From Labilibacter sediminis (GTDB lineage: Bacteria > Bacteroidota > Bacteroidia > Bacteroidales > Marinilabiliaceae): a stretch of DNA of 64,000 nt. The notes under the pieces were generated by a model. It saw only the letters and a program-made list of their open reading frames with translations. It ran no database searches and was not told where the DNA came from. The stretch covers positions 310,001-374,000 of the forward strand of contig NZ_VCHY01000001.1 in NCBI RefSeq assembly GCF_005877885.1. Reading direction: 5' to 3'. The translations under genes and the position numbers were made by a program. Positions 25,133-34,286 of the stretch are shown here, piece after piece (the stretch's first letter is position 1; the number at the start of each line of letters is the position of its first letter).

Positions 25133-26128
25133 ATGGAGCAATCTGTAGATATAAGAGAGTTAAACGAACGAATTAAAAACGAAAGTTCTTTCGTTGATTT
25201 ACTAACCATTGAAATGAATAAGGTTATTGTAGGTCAAAAACATTTAGTTGAAGGTCTGCTTGTTGGTTTATTAAGTGATGGTCACATATTACTTGAAGGA
25301 CTTCCCGGATTAGCAAAAACACTTGCAATTAACACACTTGCAACGATTGTTGATGCAGACTTTAGCAGAATTCAATTTACACCCGACTTATTACCTGCCG
25401 ACCTTATCGGTACAATGATTTACAGTCAGAAAAAAGAAGAGTTTATTATGAAAAAAGGGCCAATATTTACCAATTTCGTATTGGCCGATGAGATAAATCG
25501 TGCTCCCGCAAAAGTTCAGAGTGCCTTACTTGAAGCCATGCAAGAACGTCAGGTAACCATTGGAGAAACAACTCATGTACTTGATAAGCCATTTTTAGTT
25601 ATGGCAACTCAAAACCCAATTGAACAAGAAGGAACATACCCATTACCAGAAGCGCAGGTCGACAGATTTATGCTTAAACTGGTAATCGACTATCCTCAAA
25701 AAGAAGAGGAACAAATGATTATTCGCCATAACCTTGCACAATCGTTTCCTAAAGCCTCAACAATACTTAAACCTGATGACATTATTAGAGCACGTAAGGT
25801 TGTAAAGGATGTTTACATGGATGAGAAAATTGAGAAATACATTATTGATATAGTTTTCTCAACCAGATACCCTGCTCAATATAATCTCGAAAAGTATGAG
25901 GAAATGATTTCTTTCGGATGTTCTCCTCGTGCAAGCATTAACTTATCCCTGGCTGCTAAAGCTTACGCTTTTATTAAACGAAGAGGTTATGTGATTCCTG
26001 AAGACGTTAGGGCTGTATGCCACGATGTACTAAGACATAGAATTGGTCTTTCTTACGAAGCCGATGCCAACAACATTACGACTGTTGAGGTAATTAACGA
26101 CATTTTAAATACAGTAGAGGTTCCATAG
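25133..26128 (+). CDS. MoxR-family AAA ATPase
   Basis: 331 residues. AAA+ chaperone-like ATPase that in this operon context works with VWA proteins in stress resistance. Walker A-like GLPGLAKT (near residue 75), Walker B FVLADEINRA, sensor 1 MATQNPIEQEGTYPLPEAQ and the arginine-finger region QVDRFML are present. I start at ATG 25133 (MEQSVDIREL); an upstream TTG frame overlaps the promoter. First gene of the moxR-DUF58-bat cluster. Cytoplasmic. Confidence 0.92.
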   Translation: MEQSVDIRELNERIKNESSFVDLLTIEMNKVIVGQKHLVEGLLVGLLSDGHILLEGLPGLAKTLAINTLATIVDADFSRIQFTPDLLPADLIGTMIYSQKKEEFIMKKGPIFTNFVLADEINRAPAKVQSALLEAMQERQVTIGETTHVLDKPFLVMATQNPIEQEGTYPLPEAQVDRFMLKLVIDYPQKEEEQMIIRHNLAQSFPKASTILKPDDIIRARKVVKDVYMDEKIEKYIIDIVFSTRYPAQYNLEKYEEMISFGCSPRASINLSLAAKAYAFIKRRGYVIPEDVRAVCHDVLRHRIGLSYEADANNITTVEVINDILNTVEVP

Positions 26129-26186
26129 CATTTAAAATTTAATGCAAACAGGATTAAAAAACAATCCAATTTAAGAAACAATTAGC

Positions 26187-26218
26187 TGTAACAGAACTCT
26201 TTCATCAGTTCTGTTACA
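26187..26218 (+). other. 12-bp perfect stem-loop between moxR and the DUF58 gene
   Basis: TGTAACAGAACT (26187-26198) and AGTTCTGTTACA (26207-26218) with an 8-base loop. There is no T-run after it, so it is not a standard terminator; it may be a processing or mRNA-stability element that changes the ratio of MoxR to downstream proteins. Confidence 0.55.
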
Positions 26219-26250
26219 ACTGAAAATTGCATCAAAATAAAATAGATAAA

Positions 26251-27117
26251 ATGGAAACAGCTGATCTATTAAAAAAAGTCAGGCAGATAGAAATTAAAAC
26301 CAGAGGCCTTTCAAGTAATATATTTGCGGGCGAATACCACTCTGCTTTTAAAGGGCGCGGTATGACTTTTAGTGAGGTACGCGAATACCAGTACGGTGAC
26401 GATATTAGAAATATTGACTGGAATGTTACTGCGAGATTCAATCATCCTTATATTAAGGTATTTGAAGAAGAAAGGGAATTAACTGTAATGCTCATGATAG
26501 ATGTATCCGGATCGAGAGATTTTGGAACATCTTTTAAGTATAAAAAGAATATCATTACAGAAATTGCTGCAGTTCTGGCATTTTCAGCCATTCAAAACAA
26601 TGATAAAATTGGGGTGATTTTCTTTTCTGACAAGATTGAGAAATTTATTACACCACAAAAAGGACGCAAACACATCTTACATATTATACGACAGTTAATT
26701 TCTTTTACGCCGGAAAACAGAACCACTAACATTAGTGAGGCGATGAAGTATTTAACCAATGCCATTAAAAAAAGATGTACCACGTTTGTGATTTCCGACT
26801 TTTTGGATGACAATTTTGAGGATGCCTTAAAAATTGCCAACCAAAAACACGATGTAGTTGCCCTAAAGGTATACGATGAACGTGAAACAGAAATGCCTTC
26901 TATTGGTCTTGTTAAAATGAAAGATGCTGAGAGTGGCGAATATTCGTGGATTGACACCTCAAACAAAGGAGTAAGAGATGCTTTTAAGCAGTGGTGGATA
27001 CAAAATGACGAAAGCACACAAGCTATATTCCGTAAGTGTGGAATTGACAATACATCCATTAGAACTGATGAAGACTACGTTAAGTCTTTAATGTATTTAT
27101 TTAAAAAACGTATGTAA
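26251..27117 (+). CDS. DUF58 domain protein (VWA-like)
   Basis: 288 residues from ATG 26251 (METADLLKKVRQ); an upstream TTG frame is less likely. Contains the family signature GEYHSAFKGRGMTFSEVREYQYGDD-type segment (RGMTFSEVREYQ near residue 45, then DIRNIDWNVTAR) and a degenerate VWA fold with MLMIDVSGSRDFGT, a MIDAS-like DxSxS. Such proteins are partners of MoxR ATPases. Cytoplasmic or membrane-attached. Its stop overlaps the next start by one base (TAATG). Confidence 0.9.
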   Translation: METADLLKKVRQIEIKTRGLSSNIFAGEYHSAFKGRGMTFSEVREYQYGDDIRNIDWNVTARFNHPYIKVFEEERELTVMLMIDVSGSRDFGTSFKYKKNIITEIAAVLAFSAIQNNDKIGVIFFSDKIEKFITPQKGRKHILHIIRQLISFTPENRTTNISEAMKYLTNAIKKRCTTFVISDFLDDNFEDALKIANQKHDVVALKVYDERETEMPSIGLVKMKDAESGEYSWIDTSNKGVRDAFKQWWIQNDESTQAIFRKCGIDNTSIRTDEDYVKSLMYLFKKRM

Positions 27118-28160
27118 TGAATAAAGTAGTGATTGATTTATTCAACATGACTAAACGCTTTAACATTAAAACTATTTTTGCTGTAATATTGGTTGCTGTA
27201 TTAGGTATGGCTACATCCGTTTCAGCTCAAAACGTAAATGTAACAGCTACTTTGGATTCAACAATGATATTTATTGGAGGACAGGTTGACCTTAAGCTTG
27301 AAATAAGCCAGCCGAATAATGTTACAATTAACTTTCCTCTGCTAAACGATACAGTTACCAAAAACATTGAAATTGTTGAAAAAGGTGGAATTGATAGTTT
27401 AAATATCGACAACAAAAGATTAATATTAACACAGCTGTTTAGGGTAACTTCTTTCGACAGTGGCTTACATTATATTTCACCTCTTGAATTTGAAATTATT
27501 GATGGAGAAAGCAGAAGTATAGCTTCGTCTAATGCTTTAAGCTTGATGGTTGTAAATCCGTTTAAAGAGGTAGATCCTGAAAAAGGAATGACTGATATTA
27601 AAGGTCCTATTGATACACCATTTAAAATCGTTGAAATCATCAATTACATTTATTTATATGGAGGTATTTTACTCGCTTTGGCTTTATTAATCTGGCTTTA
27701 TTTATATTACAGAAAAAACAAAATCGATAAAGATACATCCTTCAAAAAACCAAAGCCAACAGAACCTGCTCATATCATTGCTTTACGCGAACTTGACAAA
27801 ATAAAGGAAAGCAAACTTTGGGAACACAATAAGGTAAAACAGTTTTATACTGAAGTATCTAATACTATTCGTAATTACATTGAACACAGATACGAACAAC
27901 CTGCTCTTGAACAAACATCAGTTGAAATATTGGCATCCTTAAAATCCAATAATGAAATTGATAAAAAAAGCATGGAACAACTCCAACAGGTACTAGAATT
28001 ATCTGATTTGGTAAAATTTGCAAAGTTCACTCCTCTTGCCGATGAAAACGGATTAACCCTGATGAACTCATACTTTTTTGTAAATCAAACAAAACTTGAA
28101 GTCATAAAATCACTTGAGGAAGAGAAACAAATAATGATTAACAACGAAAGCAAGGAATAG
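27117..28160 (+). CDS. BatD-like membrane protein of the bat operon
   Basis: 347 residues: signal-like helix (to about SVSAQ, residue 38), a periplasmic beta domain (about 39-170) resembling the N-terminal part of BatD, one membrane helix (about 176-198, IYLYGGILLALALLIWLYLYY), and a cytoplasmic C-terminal part with a helical bundle of the type LWEHNKVKQFYTEVSNTIRNYIEHRY near residue 240, as in the C-terminus of BatD. Translationally coupled to the DUF58 gene and followed by batA after 32 bases. Exact role unknown; probably part of a membrane complex with BatA/BatB. Confidence 0.75.
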   Translation: MNKVVIDLFNMTKRFNIKTIFAVILVAVLGMATSVSAQNVNVTATLDSTMIFIGGQVDLKLEISQPNNVTINFPLLNDTVTKNIEIVEKGGIDSLNIDNKRLILTQLFRVTSFDSGLHYISPLEFEIIDGESRSIASSNALSLMVVNPFKEVDPEKGMTDIKGPIDTPFKIVEIINYIYLYGGILLALALLIWLYLYYRKNKIDKDTSFKKPKPTEPAHIIALRELDKIKESKLWEHNKVKQFYTEVSNTIRNYIEHRYEQPALEQTSVEILASLKSNNEIDKKSMEQLQQVLELSDLVKFAKFTPLADENGLTLMNSYFFVNQTKLEVIKSLEEEKQIMINNESKE

Positions 28161-28192
28161 CATTTATTACATTTTGCTTTAACACAAAAGAA

Positions 28193-29185
28193 ATGAATAA
28201 TATCACCTTTTTACATCCTTATAACTTTTACCTGTTACTAGTATTAATACCAATGATAGGATGGTATATCTGGAAACATAAAACAGCGCATGCTTCACTT
28301 CAAATATCTTCAACTAAAGGATTTGAAAATGCTCCGGTATCCTGGAAAGTTTATTTAAGACACGCACCTATAGCACTACGATCATTAGCTATCATCATGC
28401 TGGTTTTTGTACTGGCGCGTCCACAATCATCCAATAGTTCACAAGATATTACTACAGAAGGAATAGACATCGTCATTACTTTAGATATTTCTTCGAGTAT
28501 GGAAGCGGCGGATTTCAAACCAAACAGACTTGAAGCTGCTAAAGATGTTGCCACTCAATTTGTGTCTGCACGAACTGATGACAAAATAGGTTTGGTTATT
28601 TTTGCCGGAGAAAGTTTTACGCAGTGCCCGCTAACCACAGACAAAACTTCATTAGTAAATTTACTTCAAGATGTAAGAACGCGTATGTTTGAAGATGGAA
28701 CTGCCATTGGTGAAGGTTTGGCTACATCCGTCAATCGCATTAAGGATAGTGAGGCAAAATCAAAAGTTATCATTCTTCTTTCTGATGGAGAAAATACCCG
28801 AGGTGAAGTTGCTCCATTAACAGCTGCTGAAATTGCCAAAACTTTTGGCATTAGGGTTTACACTATTGGGGTTGGTTCTGAAGGAACGGCACCATTTCCA
28901 GTAGAAACTCCTATGGGCATTCAATATATCGACCAAGAGGTTAAGATTGACGAAGCCATGATGAAAGAAATTTCAAAAATAACAGGAGGCCAATACTTTA
29001 GGGCTACTAACAAAAACAGCTTGAAAAAAATATATGAAGAGATAGATCAAATGGAAAAAACAAAGATTGAGGTGAGAGAATACACCAAGAAATCCGAAGA
29101 GTATTTGATTTTTGCCCTACTGGCAGCTGCATTTATTTTATTGGAAGTTTTTCTAAAAAGCACTGTTTTAAGAAACCTTCCATAA
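28193..29185 (+). CDS. batA: Aerotolerance protein BatA (VWA domain)
   Basis: 330 residues. Two N-terminal membrane helices (about 8-25 and 58-78), a VWA domain (about 88-290) with a full MIDAS (DISSSM, conserved T in the GTAIGEGL loop, LLSDGEN), and a C-terminal membrane helix (about 305-325). VWA domain in the periplasm or cytoplasm with metal-dependent binding; the Bat proteins were linked to oxygen tolerance in Bacteroides. Followed by batB after 22 bases. Confidence 0.92.
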   Translation: MNNITFLHPYNFYLLLVLIPMIGWYIWKHKTAHASLQISSTKGFENAPVSWKVYLRHAPIALRSLAIIMLVFVLARPQSSNSSQDITTEGIDIVITLDISSSMEAADFKPNRLEAAKDVATQFVSARTDDKIGLVIFAGESFTQCPLTTDKTSLVNLLQDVRTRMFEDGTAIGEGLATSVNRIKDSEAKSKVIILLSDGENTRGEVAPLTAAEIAKTFGIRVYTIGVGSEGTAPFPVETPMGIQYIDQEVKIDEAMMKEISKITGGQYFRATNKNSLKKIYEEIDQMEKTKIEVREYTKKSEEYLIFALLAAAFILLEVFLKSTVLRNLP

Positions 29186-29207
29186 CAAGAATTTAATTCG
29201 ATATCTC

Positions 29208-30254
29208 ATGTTTAGATTTGAAAATCCAGAATATTTATACCTACTCGTCATCATACCAACATTGGCATTCGTTAGTTTAATTATTGGCAAGAGACGTAAA
29301 AAAGCCATCGCAAAATTTGGCAATCCGGATTTACTGGAACCACTTATGCCCAGTGCTTCTGCCATTAGACCAATTATCAAATTCTATTTGATGCTAATGG
29401 CATTAACAGCACTTATTTTTACTATTGCCGGTCCTCAGTTTGGCACCAAACTGGAAACGGTTAAGCGAAAAGGAATTGAAATAATGATAGCTCTTGATGT
29501 ATCCAATAGTATGAATGCTCAAGATATTGAACCAAGCAGATTAGAAAGAGCCAAGCGTGCCATATACCAACTGGTTGACAAATTACATAATGATAAAGTA
29601 GGATTAATTGTTTTTGCAGGTCAGGCATACACACAGTTGCCAATTACCACAGATTATCCTTCTGCAAAAATGTTTATTTCATCCATAAATACAGGGATTA
29701 TCTCTACGCAAGGAACAGCGATAGGAACAGCCATTAATAAAAGTATGAATTCTTTTAGTGCACAGGAAGACATCAACAGGGCAATTATTGTAATTACCGA
29801 TGGTGAAAATCACGAAGACGATGCAATAGGCGCTGCTGAAGCAGCCAAACAAAAAGGCATTAAGGTATATACTGTAGGCATGGGACTTCCCAAAGGAGCT
29901 CCAATTCCCATTCCAGGAGGTGGCAAAAACATCTTCATGAAAGATCGTGAAGGCAATGTGGTGATCTCAAAACTTAATGAGAACATGTTGATTGACATTG
30001 CTAAAGCAGGAAATGGAGAATTCATAGCAGCAAATAATATCAGAAAAGGAATCAATGATTTGGTTGATCACTTATCGAAACTGGAGAAAACTGAAATGGA
30101 AGCTAAGATCTACACCGACTTTGATAATCAATTTCAGTATATCGCATTAATAGCACTTATTATTTTACTGATTGACTATATGCTATTAGAACGTCAGAAT
30201 AAATATTTAAGAAAGATTAATCTATTTGAAGATAAAAAGGAGGAAACGAAATGA
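29208..30254 (+). CDS. batB: Aerotolerance protein BatB (VWA domain)
   Basis: 348 residues with the same plan as BatA: N-terminal helices (about 8-25 and 58-78), a VWA domain with MIDAS residues DVSNSM, GTAIGTAI and ITDGENHEDDA, and a membrane helix near the C-terminus (about 308-326). Its stop overlaps the batC start by four bases (ATGA), so the two are translationally coupled. Paralogue of BatA. Confidence 0.92.
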   Translation: MFRFENPEYLYLLVIIPTLAFVSLIIGKRRKKAIAKFGNPDLLEPLMPSASAIRPIIKFYLMLMALTALIFTIAGPQFGTKLETVKRKGIEIMIALDVSNSMNAQDIEPSRLERAKRAIYQLVDKLHNDKVGLIVFAGQAYTQLPITTDYPSAKMFISSINTGIISTQGTAIGTAINKSMNSFSAQEDINRAIIVITDGENHEDDAIGAAEAAKQKGIKVYTVGMGLPKGAPIPIPGGGKNIFMKDREGNVVISKLNENMLIDIAKAGNGEFIAANNIRKGINDLVDHLSKLEKTEMEAKIYTDFDNQFQYIALIALIILLIDYMLLERQNKYLRKINLFEDKKEETK

Positions 30255-31186
30255 GAGTTATACTAATAATCCTGGCCCTTTGCTCTATTTCTGCTATTTC
30301 CAGCGCTCAAAAGGAACGAAAATTTATCCGTAAAGGGAATGCTGAATTTAGCAACGAAAAATATATTGAGTCTGAGATAGAATATAAAAAAGCACTTGAC
30401 AACCTAAAAGAAGGTGAATCATCATATGAGGCTGAGTTTAATTTAGGTGATGCCTATTTTAAACAAGAAAAAATTGAAGAAGCACTCAATCAATTCAATA
30501 GCATAAGCAAAGAAAACTTAAGCAAAGAACAAAAAGCAGAGTTATATCATAATATTGGCAATACATACATCGCAAGAAAAGAAATTGACAAAGCTATATC
30601 ATCCTATAAAGAAGCTCTAAGAAACAACCCTATGGATGATGAAACAAGATACAACCTGATTGCTGCTATGAAGATGAAGCAGGAACAGGAGCAACAAGAC
30701 CAGAACCAGGATCAGAATCAGGACGAAAACCAGGAACAAGATCAAGATCAACAAGACCAGAACCAAGATCAAAAGCAGAATAATCAGGATAATCAACAGC
30801 AAGATTCTGATGGCGACGGTATTCCTGACGAAAAAGAAAAAGAAGACGAAAACGGAAATCAAAACGAAAATCAGGATACTGATAAAGATGGTACTCCTGA
30901 CTACCAGGATCAGGATTCTGACAATGATGGAAGACCTGACAGAGAGGAAGCTGGTGAGAATCCTAACGAACCAAAAGATTCTGACGGTGACGGACAACCT
31001 GATTACAGAGATACAGATTCAAACAACAACGGCGTACCTGATAGTCAGGAACCGCAAGAAAATAACATATCAAAAGAGGATGCTCAAAGAATTCTCGACG
31101 CATTAAACCAAGATGAAAAGGACCTAAAAGAAAAAATGCAAAAAGTAGAAGGACAGCCAAATCGTAATATCGAAAAGAACTGGTAG
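30251..31186 (+). CDS. batC: BatC-like TPR protein with calcium-type D-rich repeats
   Basis: 311 residues. Signal peptide (to about ISSAQ), three TPR units (about 22-135; EAEFNLGDAYFKQEKIEEAL, ELYHNIGNTYIARKEIDKAI), a Gln/Asp-rich stretch (142-184), four thrombospondin-type-3-like D-x-D-x-D-G-x-P-D units (about 185-265), and a short C-terminal helix. TPR BatC proteins are part of Bat complexes; the acidic calcium-type segment is an unusual addition. Exported to the periplasm or tethered there. Last gene before a new promoter. Confidence 0.85.
   Translation: MRVILIILALCSISAISSAQKERKFIRKGNAEFSNEKYIESEIEYKKALDNLKEGESSYEAEFNLGDAYFKQEKIEEALNQFNSISKENLSKEQKAELYHNIGNTYIARKEIDKAISSYKEALRNNPMDDETRYNLIAAMKMKQEQEQQDQNQDQNQDENQEQDQDQQDQNQDQKQNNQDNQQQDSDGDGIPDEKEKEDENGNQNENQDTDKDGTPDYQDQDSDNDGRPDREEAGENPNEPKDSDGDGQPDYRDTDSNNNGVPDSQEPQENNISKEDAQRILDALNQDEKDLKEKMQKVEGQPNRNIEKNW
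30674..31057 (+). repeat. Low-complexity QDQN stretch plus TSP3-like repeats in batC
   Basis: DNA here repeats short GATCAGAACCAG-like units (coding QDQNQD) and then four units coding DSDGDGIPD, DTDKDGTPD, DSDNDGRPD and DSDGDGQPD with spacers. Such units bind calcium in thrombospondin type 3 repeats. Confidence 0.8.
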
Positions 31187-31194
31187 TTGCCAGT

Positions 31195-31227
31195 TTTGTG
31201 CATAAGCAAATTATATTTCTATTTTTG
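31195..31227 (+). promoter_or_regulatory. Internal promoter in front of batD
   Basis: TTTG (31195-31198), 21 bases, then TATTTTTG (31220-31227): a full -33/-7 match. The 115-base gap after batC and this promoter suggest batD-batE can be transcribed separately. Confidence 0.6.
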
Positions 31228-31301
31228 CATTTTAGATTAAATTAAGAGTAAATCTTAACATTCGTATTGACCATTATGCTCATATCGAAAATATTAAAGA
31301 A

Positions 31302-33128
31302 ATGAGAAACATAACATTAGTAATTATATTATTTTTTAGCCTCTGTAATATTAATGCGCAAGATGTGCAATTTAATGCTCAGGCCAAAAGCGCTGTTCTT
31401 GCGGGCGAAAAATTTCAAGTTACCTATACTGTAAATAAAGAAGGTGAAGACTTTAGATTACCTGCTTTAAATGACATTCAGGTATTGATGGGGCCAAGTA
31501 TTATGACTAGTTCCAGTACACAATACGTTAATGGTAAAGTAACCAGAAGTAATCAATACACCTATACATACATTCTTAAAGGTGATAAACCTGGAAATTA
31601 CAAAATCGCTCCTGCTCAGATTACTGTTGATGGCAAAAAATATAACAGTAATAGTTTAAATATAGAAATCGTAAAAAACGAAGGCAGTAATTCAGCTAAT
31701 ACTCAGCAAAGCAATAGTCAAAGCAGTGATGGTTCTTTCTCCAAAGATGACTTATTTATTAAGGTCTTTTGTAATAAGAAGGAAGCATATTTAGGAGAAC
31801 CTATTGTTGTTACAACGAAATTTTACACACGTGTTAATGTAAATAGTTTATCTGATCAAAATTACCCCGACTACAGAAATTTCATAGCGCAGGAAATGAC
31901 TGATGGTGGTAACATTGAACTATCATACGAAAACATAAACAACAAACAATACCGCGTTGGCACACTGAGACAAACCGTTTTATATGGACAAAAAATTGGA
32001 GTTCAAAACATTGAAGCTACAGAAATTGAATTTCTGATTAAACAAAGAGTCAGAAGAAGATCAACCAGTATATTCGATGATTTCTTTGACAGCAACTACA
32101 GAGTTGTTAAAAAAAGGACAAAGTCTACGCCATTTAAGATAAATATCAAGCCGTACCCAACTAAAAAGCCGGCAAGTTTTTCTGGTGGTGTAGGTGATTT
32201 GAATATGAAATTAACGACTTCACAAAATAAAGTGAAAGTAAATGATGGTATTACCATTAAAGTTGTGATTTCGGGGACAGGAAACCAAAAATTGATTTCA
32301 GCTCCTAAATTCAACTTCCCTACAGACTTTGACCTTTTTGATCCAACCAGTAAAAATAATTTAACCAATACTACAGCAGGTATGAAGGGTAGCAAAACGT
32401 TTGAATACCTAATCATACCGCGTTATGCAGGAAATTTCACTATAGATCCTTTAAAATTCACCTATTTTAATCCAAAAACTGGTAGTTTTAAAATAATCAC
32501 ATCGCAACCTATCGAAATTGAAGTAGAGAGAGGCGAAGGTGATGAAAGTGTTTCCGGTGGTACTTATATTCCGGGAAGTGTTAATCGGGAAGATGTAAAA
32601 TTTGTTGGAAAAGACATTAGATATATTAAAACGGGCAAGTCACATCTAAAACCTAAAGGAACATTCCTATTCGGTTCTACACTCTTCTATTTAGCATATA
32701 TTGTACCTGTATTACTATTTATACTAGCATACCTCCTGAATAAGAAAAAGATTCATGAAAATGCCAATGTACACCTGGTTAAAAACAAAAAAGCTAATAA
32801 AATGGCTCAAAAACGTTTGAAAAAATCAGCGGTCTTTTTAAAAGCTAAAGATCATGAAGCTTTTTACGATGAAGTTTTAAAAGCCTTATATACTTACTTA
32901 AGCGACAAACTTTATTTGCCTATAAGCGAATTAAGCAAAGACAAGGCTAGTCAATTAATTGAAGAAAGAGGCGTTAGTCTTGTAGTTAAAGAAGAATTAA
33001 TTTCTATTCTGGATACCTGCGAGTTCGCTCGTTTTTCACCATCATCCGGTGCAACCGAAGAAATGGATAAACTTTATAAAAAAGCACTTGAAAACATCAG
33101 CAAACTTGATAGTCAAATAAAATCATAA
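31302..33128 (+). CDS. batD: BatD, oxygen tolerance membrane protein
   Basis: 608 residues. Signal peptide (to about NINAQ), periplasmic beta-sandwich domains (about 20-430) with the BatD hallmarks GPSIMTSSSTQYVNG and PAQITVDGKKYNS near residues 62-120 and YLGEPIVVTTKFYTR near 165, a membrane helix (about 455-478), and a cytoplasmic helical C-terminus. Family members scaffold the BatA/BatB complex. Followed by batE after 12 bases. Confidence 0.92.
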   Translation: MRNITLVIILFFSLCNINAQDVQFNAQAKSAVLAGEKFQVTYTVNKEGEDFRLPALNDIQVLMGPSIMTSSSTQYVNGKVTRSNQYTYTYILKGDKPGNYKIAPAQITVDGKKYNSNSLNIEIVKNEGSNSANTQQSNSQSSDGSFSKDDLFIKVFCNKKEAYLGEPIVVTTKFYTRVNVNSLSDQNYPDYRNFIAQEMTDGGNIELSYENINNKQYRVGTLRQTVLYGQKIGVQNIEATEIEFLIKQRVRRRSTSIFDDFFDSNYRVVKKRTKSTPFKINIKPYPTKKPASFSGGVGDLNMKLTTSQNKVKVNDGITIKVVISGTGNQKLISAPKFNFPTDFDLFDPTSKNNLTNTTAGMKGSKTFEYLIIPRYAGNFTIDPLKFTYFNPKTGSFKIITSQPIEIEVERGEGDESVSGGTYIPGSVNREDVKFVGKDIRYIKTGKSHLKPKGTFLFGSTLFYLAYIVPVLLFILAYLLNKKKIHENANVHLVKNKKANKMAQKRLKKSAVFLKAKDHEAFYDEVLKALYTYLSDKLYLPISELSKDKASQLIEERGVSLVVKEELISILDTCEFARFSPSSGATEEMDKLYKKALENISKLDSQIKS

Positions 33129-33140
33129 GCACCATTGATC

Positions 33141-33890
33141 ATGAAACAGTTTTTAATATATACTATTTATCTAATATGCTTTATGCCAGCAATGGCCGAA
33201 GATCTTAGGTTTGAGGAGGCCAATACATATTTTTCGGAAGAGAAATATGAGGAAGCAATTAATACCTATGAGGAAATTTTAAGTTCGAATGTAGAAAGCG
33301 CAGAAATATATTATAATCTAGGTAACGCCTATTACAAAACTGGTCAACTACCTAAAGCTATCTTAAACTTCGAAAGAGCTCTTTTATTATCTCCTCATGA
33401 TAAAGATATTCGCCATAATCTTGAAATGGTAAATACTCAAATAACGGACAAACTGGAAACTGTTGGCAAATTCTTTTTAGCCGAATGGTTTAATAATTTC
33501 AAAAGCATAACAAAGTCTGATACATGGGCTATTATTTCTATCATAACATTTGGACTATTCGTATTTCTAATAGGCGTGTTCTTCTTTTCCGGACAAAGGG
33601 TTGTTAAGCAGATTTCCTTTTTTGTAGGAATACTTTTATTCTTTGCATCCTTTTTTGCTTTTAATTTTTCGGGCGCACAAAAAAACAAATTAGTTCATAG
33701 AGACAGTGCTATCATATTTGATCCATCTGTATCTATTAAAAGTTCACCATCTACAGGAGGAAAAGATCTATTTATTCTTCACGAAGGAACCAAAGTAAAG
33801 ATTCTGGAAAATCTAAGAGAGTGGAAGCGAATACAAATAAGTGATGGAAATGAAGGTTGGGTTCACTCCTCCTCCATCGAAATGATATGA
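33141..33890 (+). CDS. batE: BatE, TPR and SH3-type protein
   Basis: 249 residues from ATG 33141 (a TTG six bases earlier is less likely). Signal peptide (to about PAMAED), two TPR units (about 25-95; AEIYYNLGNAYYKTGQLPKAI), two membrane helices (about 130-150 and 160-178) and a C-terminal bacterial SH3 domain (about 190-249; VSIKSSPSTGGKDLFILHEGTKV to GWVHSSSIE). The membrane pair puts the SH3 domain on the same side as the TPRs. Ends the bat cluster at a strong terminator. Confidence 0.9.
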   Translation: MKQFLIYTIYLICFMPAMAEDLRFEEANTYFSEEKYEEAINTYEEILSSNVESAEIYYNLGNAYYKTGQLPKAILNFERALLLSPHDKDIRHNLEMVNTQITDKLETVGKFFLAEWFNNFKSITKSDTWAIISIITFGLFVFLIGVFFFSGQRVVKQISFFVGILLFFASFFAFNFSGAQKNKLVHRDSAIIFDPSVSIKSSPSTGGKDLFILHEGTKVKILENLREWKRIQISDGNEGWVHSSSIEMI

Positions 33891-33893
33891 AAA

Positions 33894-33934
33894 AGAAAGA
33901 GCCTGATTTTTGATAAATCAGGCTCTTTCTTTTT
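33894..33934. terminator. Bidirectional terminator between batE and the STAS gene
   Basis: AGAAAGAGCCTGATTT (33894-33909) pairs perfectly with AAATCAGGCTCTTTCT (33915-33930); five-base loop; T-rich on the right and A-rich on the left, so it can serve both converging genes. Confidence 0.9.
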
Positions 33935-33948
33935 ATGTCTTCTATATA

Positions 33949-34272
33949 TTATAATGCAGAATCATCTGAACATATTTCAAAAACCTTATCCAGCTTCATC
34001 AATGTTAATAAACTCATTACATCCTTTTGTATCCCACAAAGTATAAATGAAATATTGTTTTGTCGGGCAGTCTTTAAAGCCGAAATTAGAACACCAATTC
34101 CAGTACTGTCAATAAATTTAATATTTGACAAATTAATCATAATCTTAGAGCTATTCTTCGTGATAATTTCCGTCAGCTCCTTTTTTACTTTTTCTGCAAC
34201 AGCCGCATTTAGTCTATCTGATTCTTTAATGCTGGCAACAACATATCCTTTATTTATTTTAGTCTCAACCAT
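33949..34272 (-). CDS. STAS-domain anti-sigma-factor antagonist-like protein
   Basis: 107 residues, one STAS domain. The phosphorylation loop FIDSTGIGVLI holds S56, the site that kinases of the SpoIIAB/RsbW type phosphorylate in SpoIIAA-like proteins. No kinase or anti-sigma gene is beside it, but an HPt gene lies 14 bases upstream, so the pair forms a two-gene signalling unit. Cytoplasmic. Likely acts in a partner-switching pathway whose other members are elsewhere. Confidence 0.88.
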   Translation of the reverse strand: MVETKINKGYVVASIKESDRLNAAVAEKVKKELTEIITKNSSKIMINLSNIKFIDSTGIGVLISALKTARQNNISFILCGIQKDVMSLLTLMKLDKVFEICSDDSAL

Positions 34273-34286
34273 AATTTTAAATAGCT

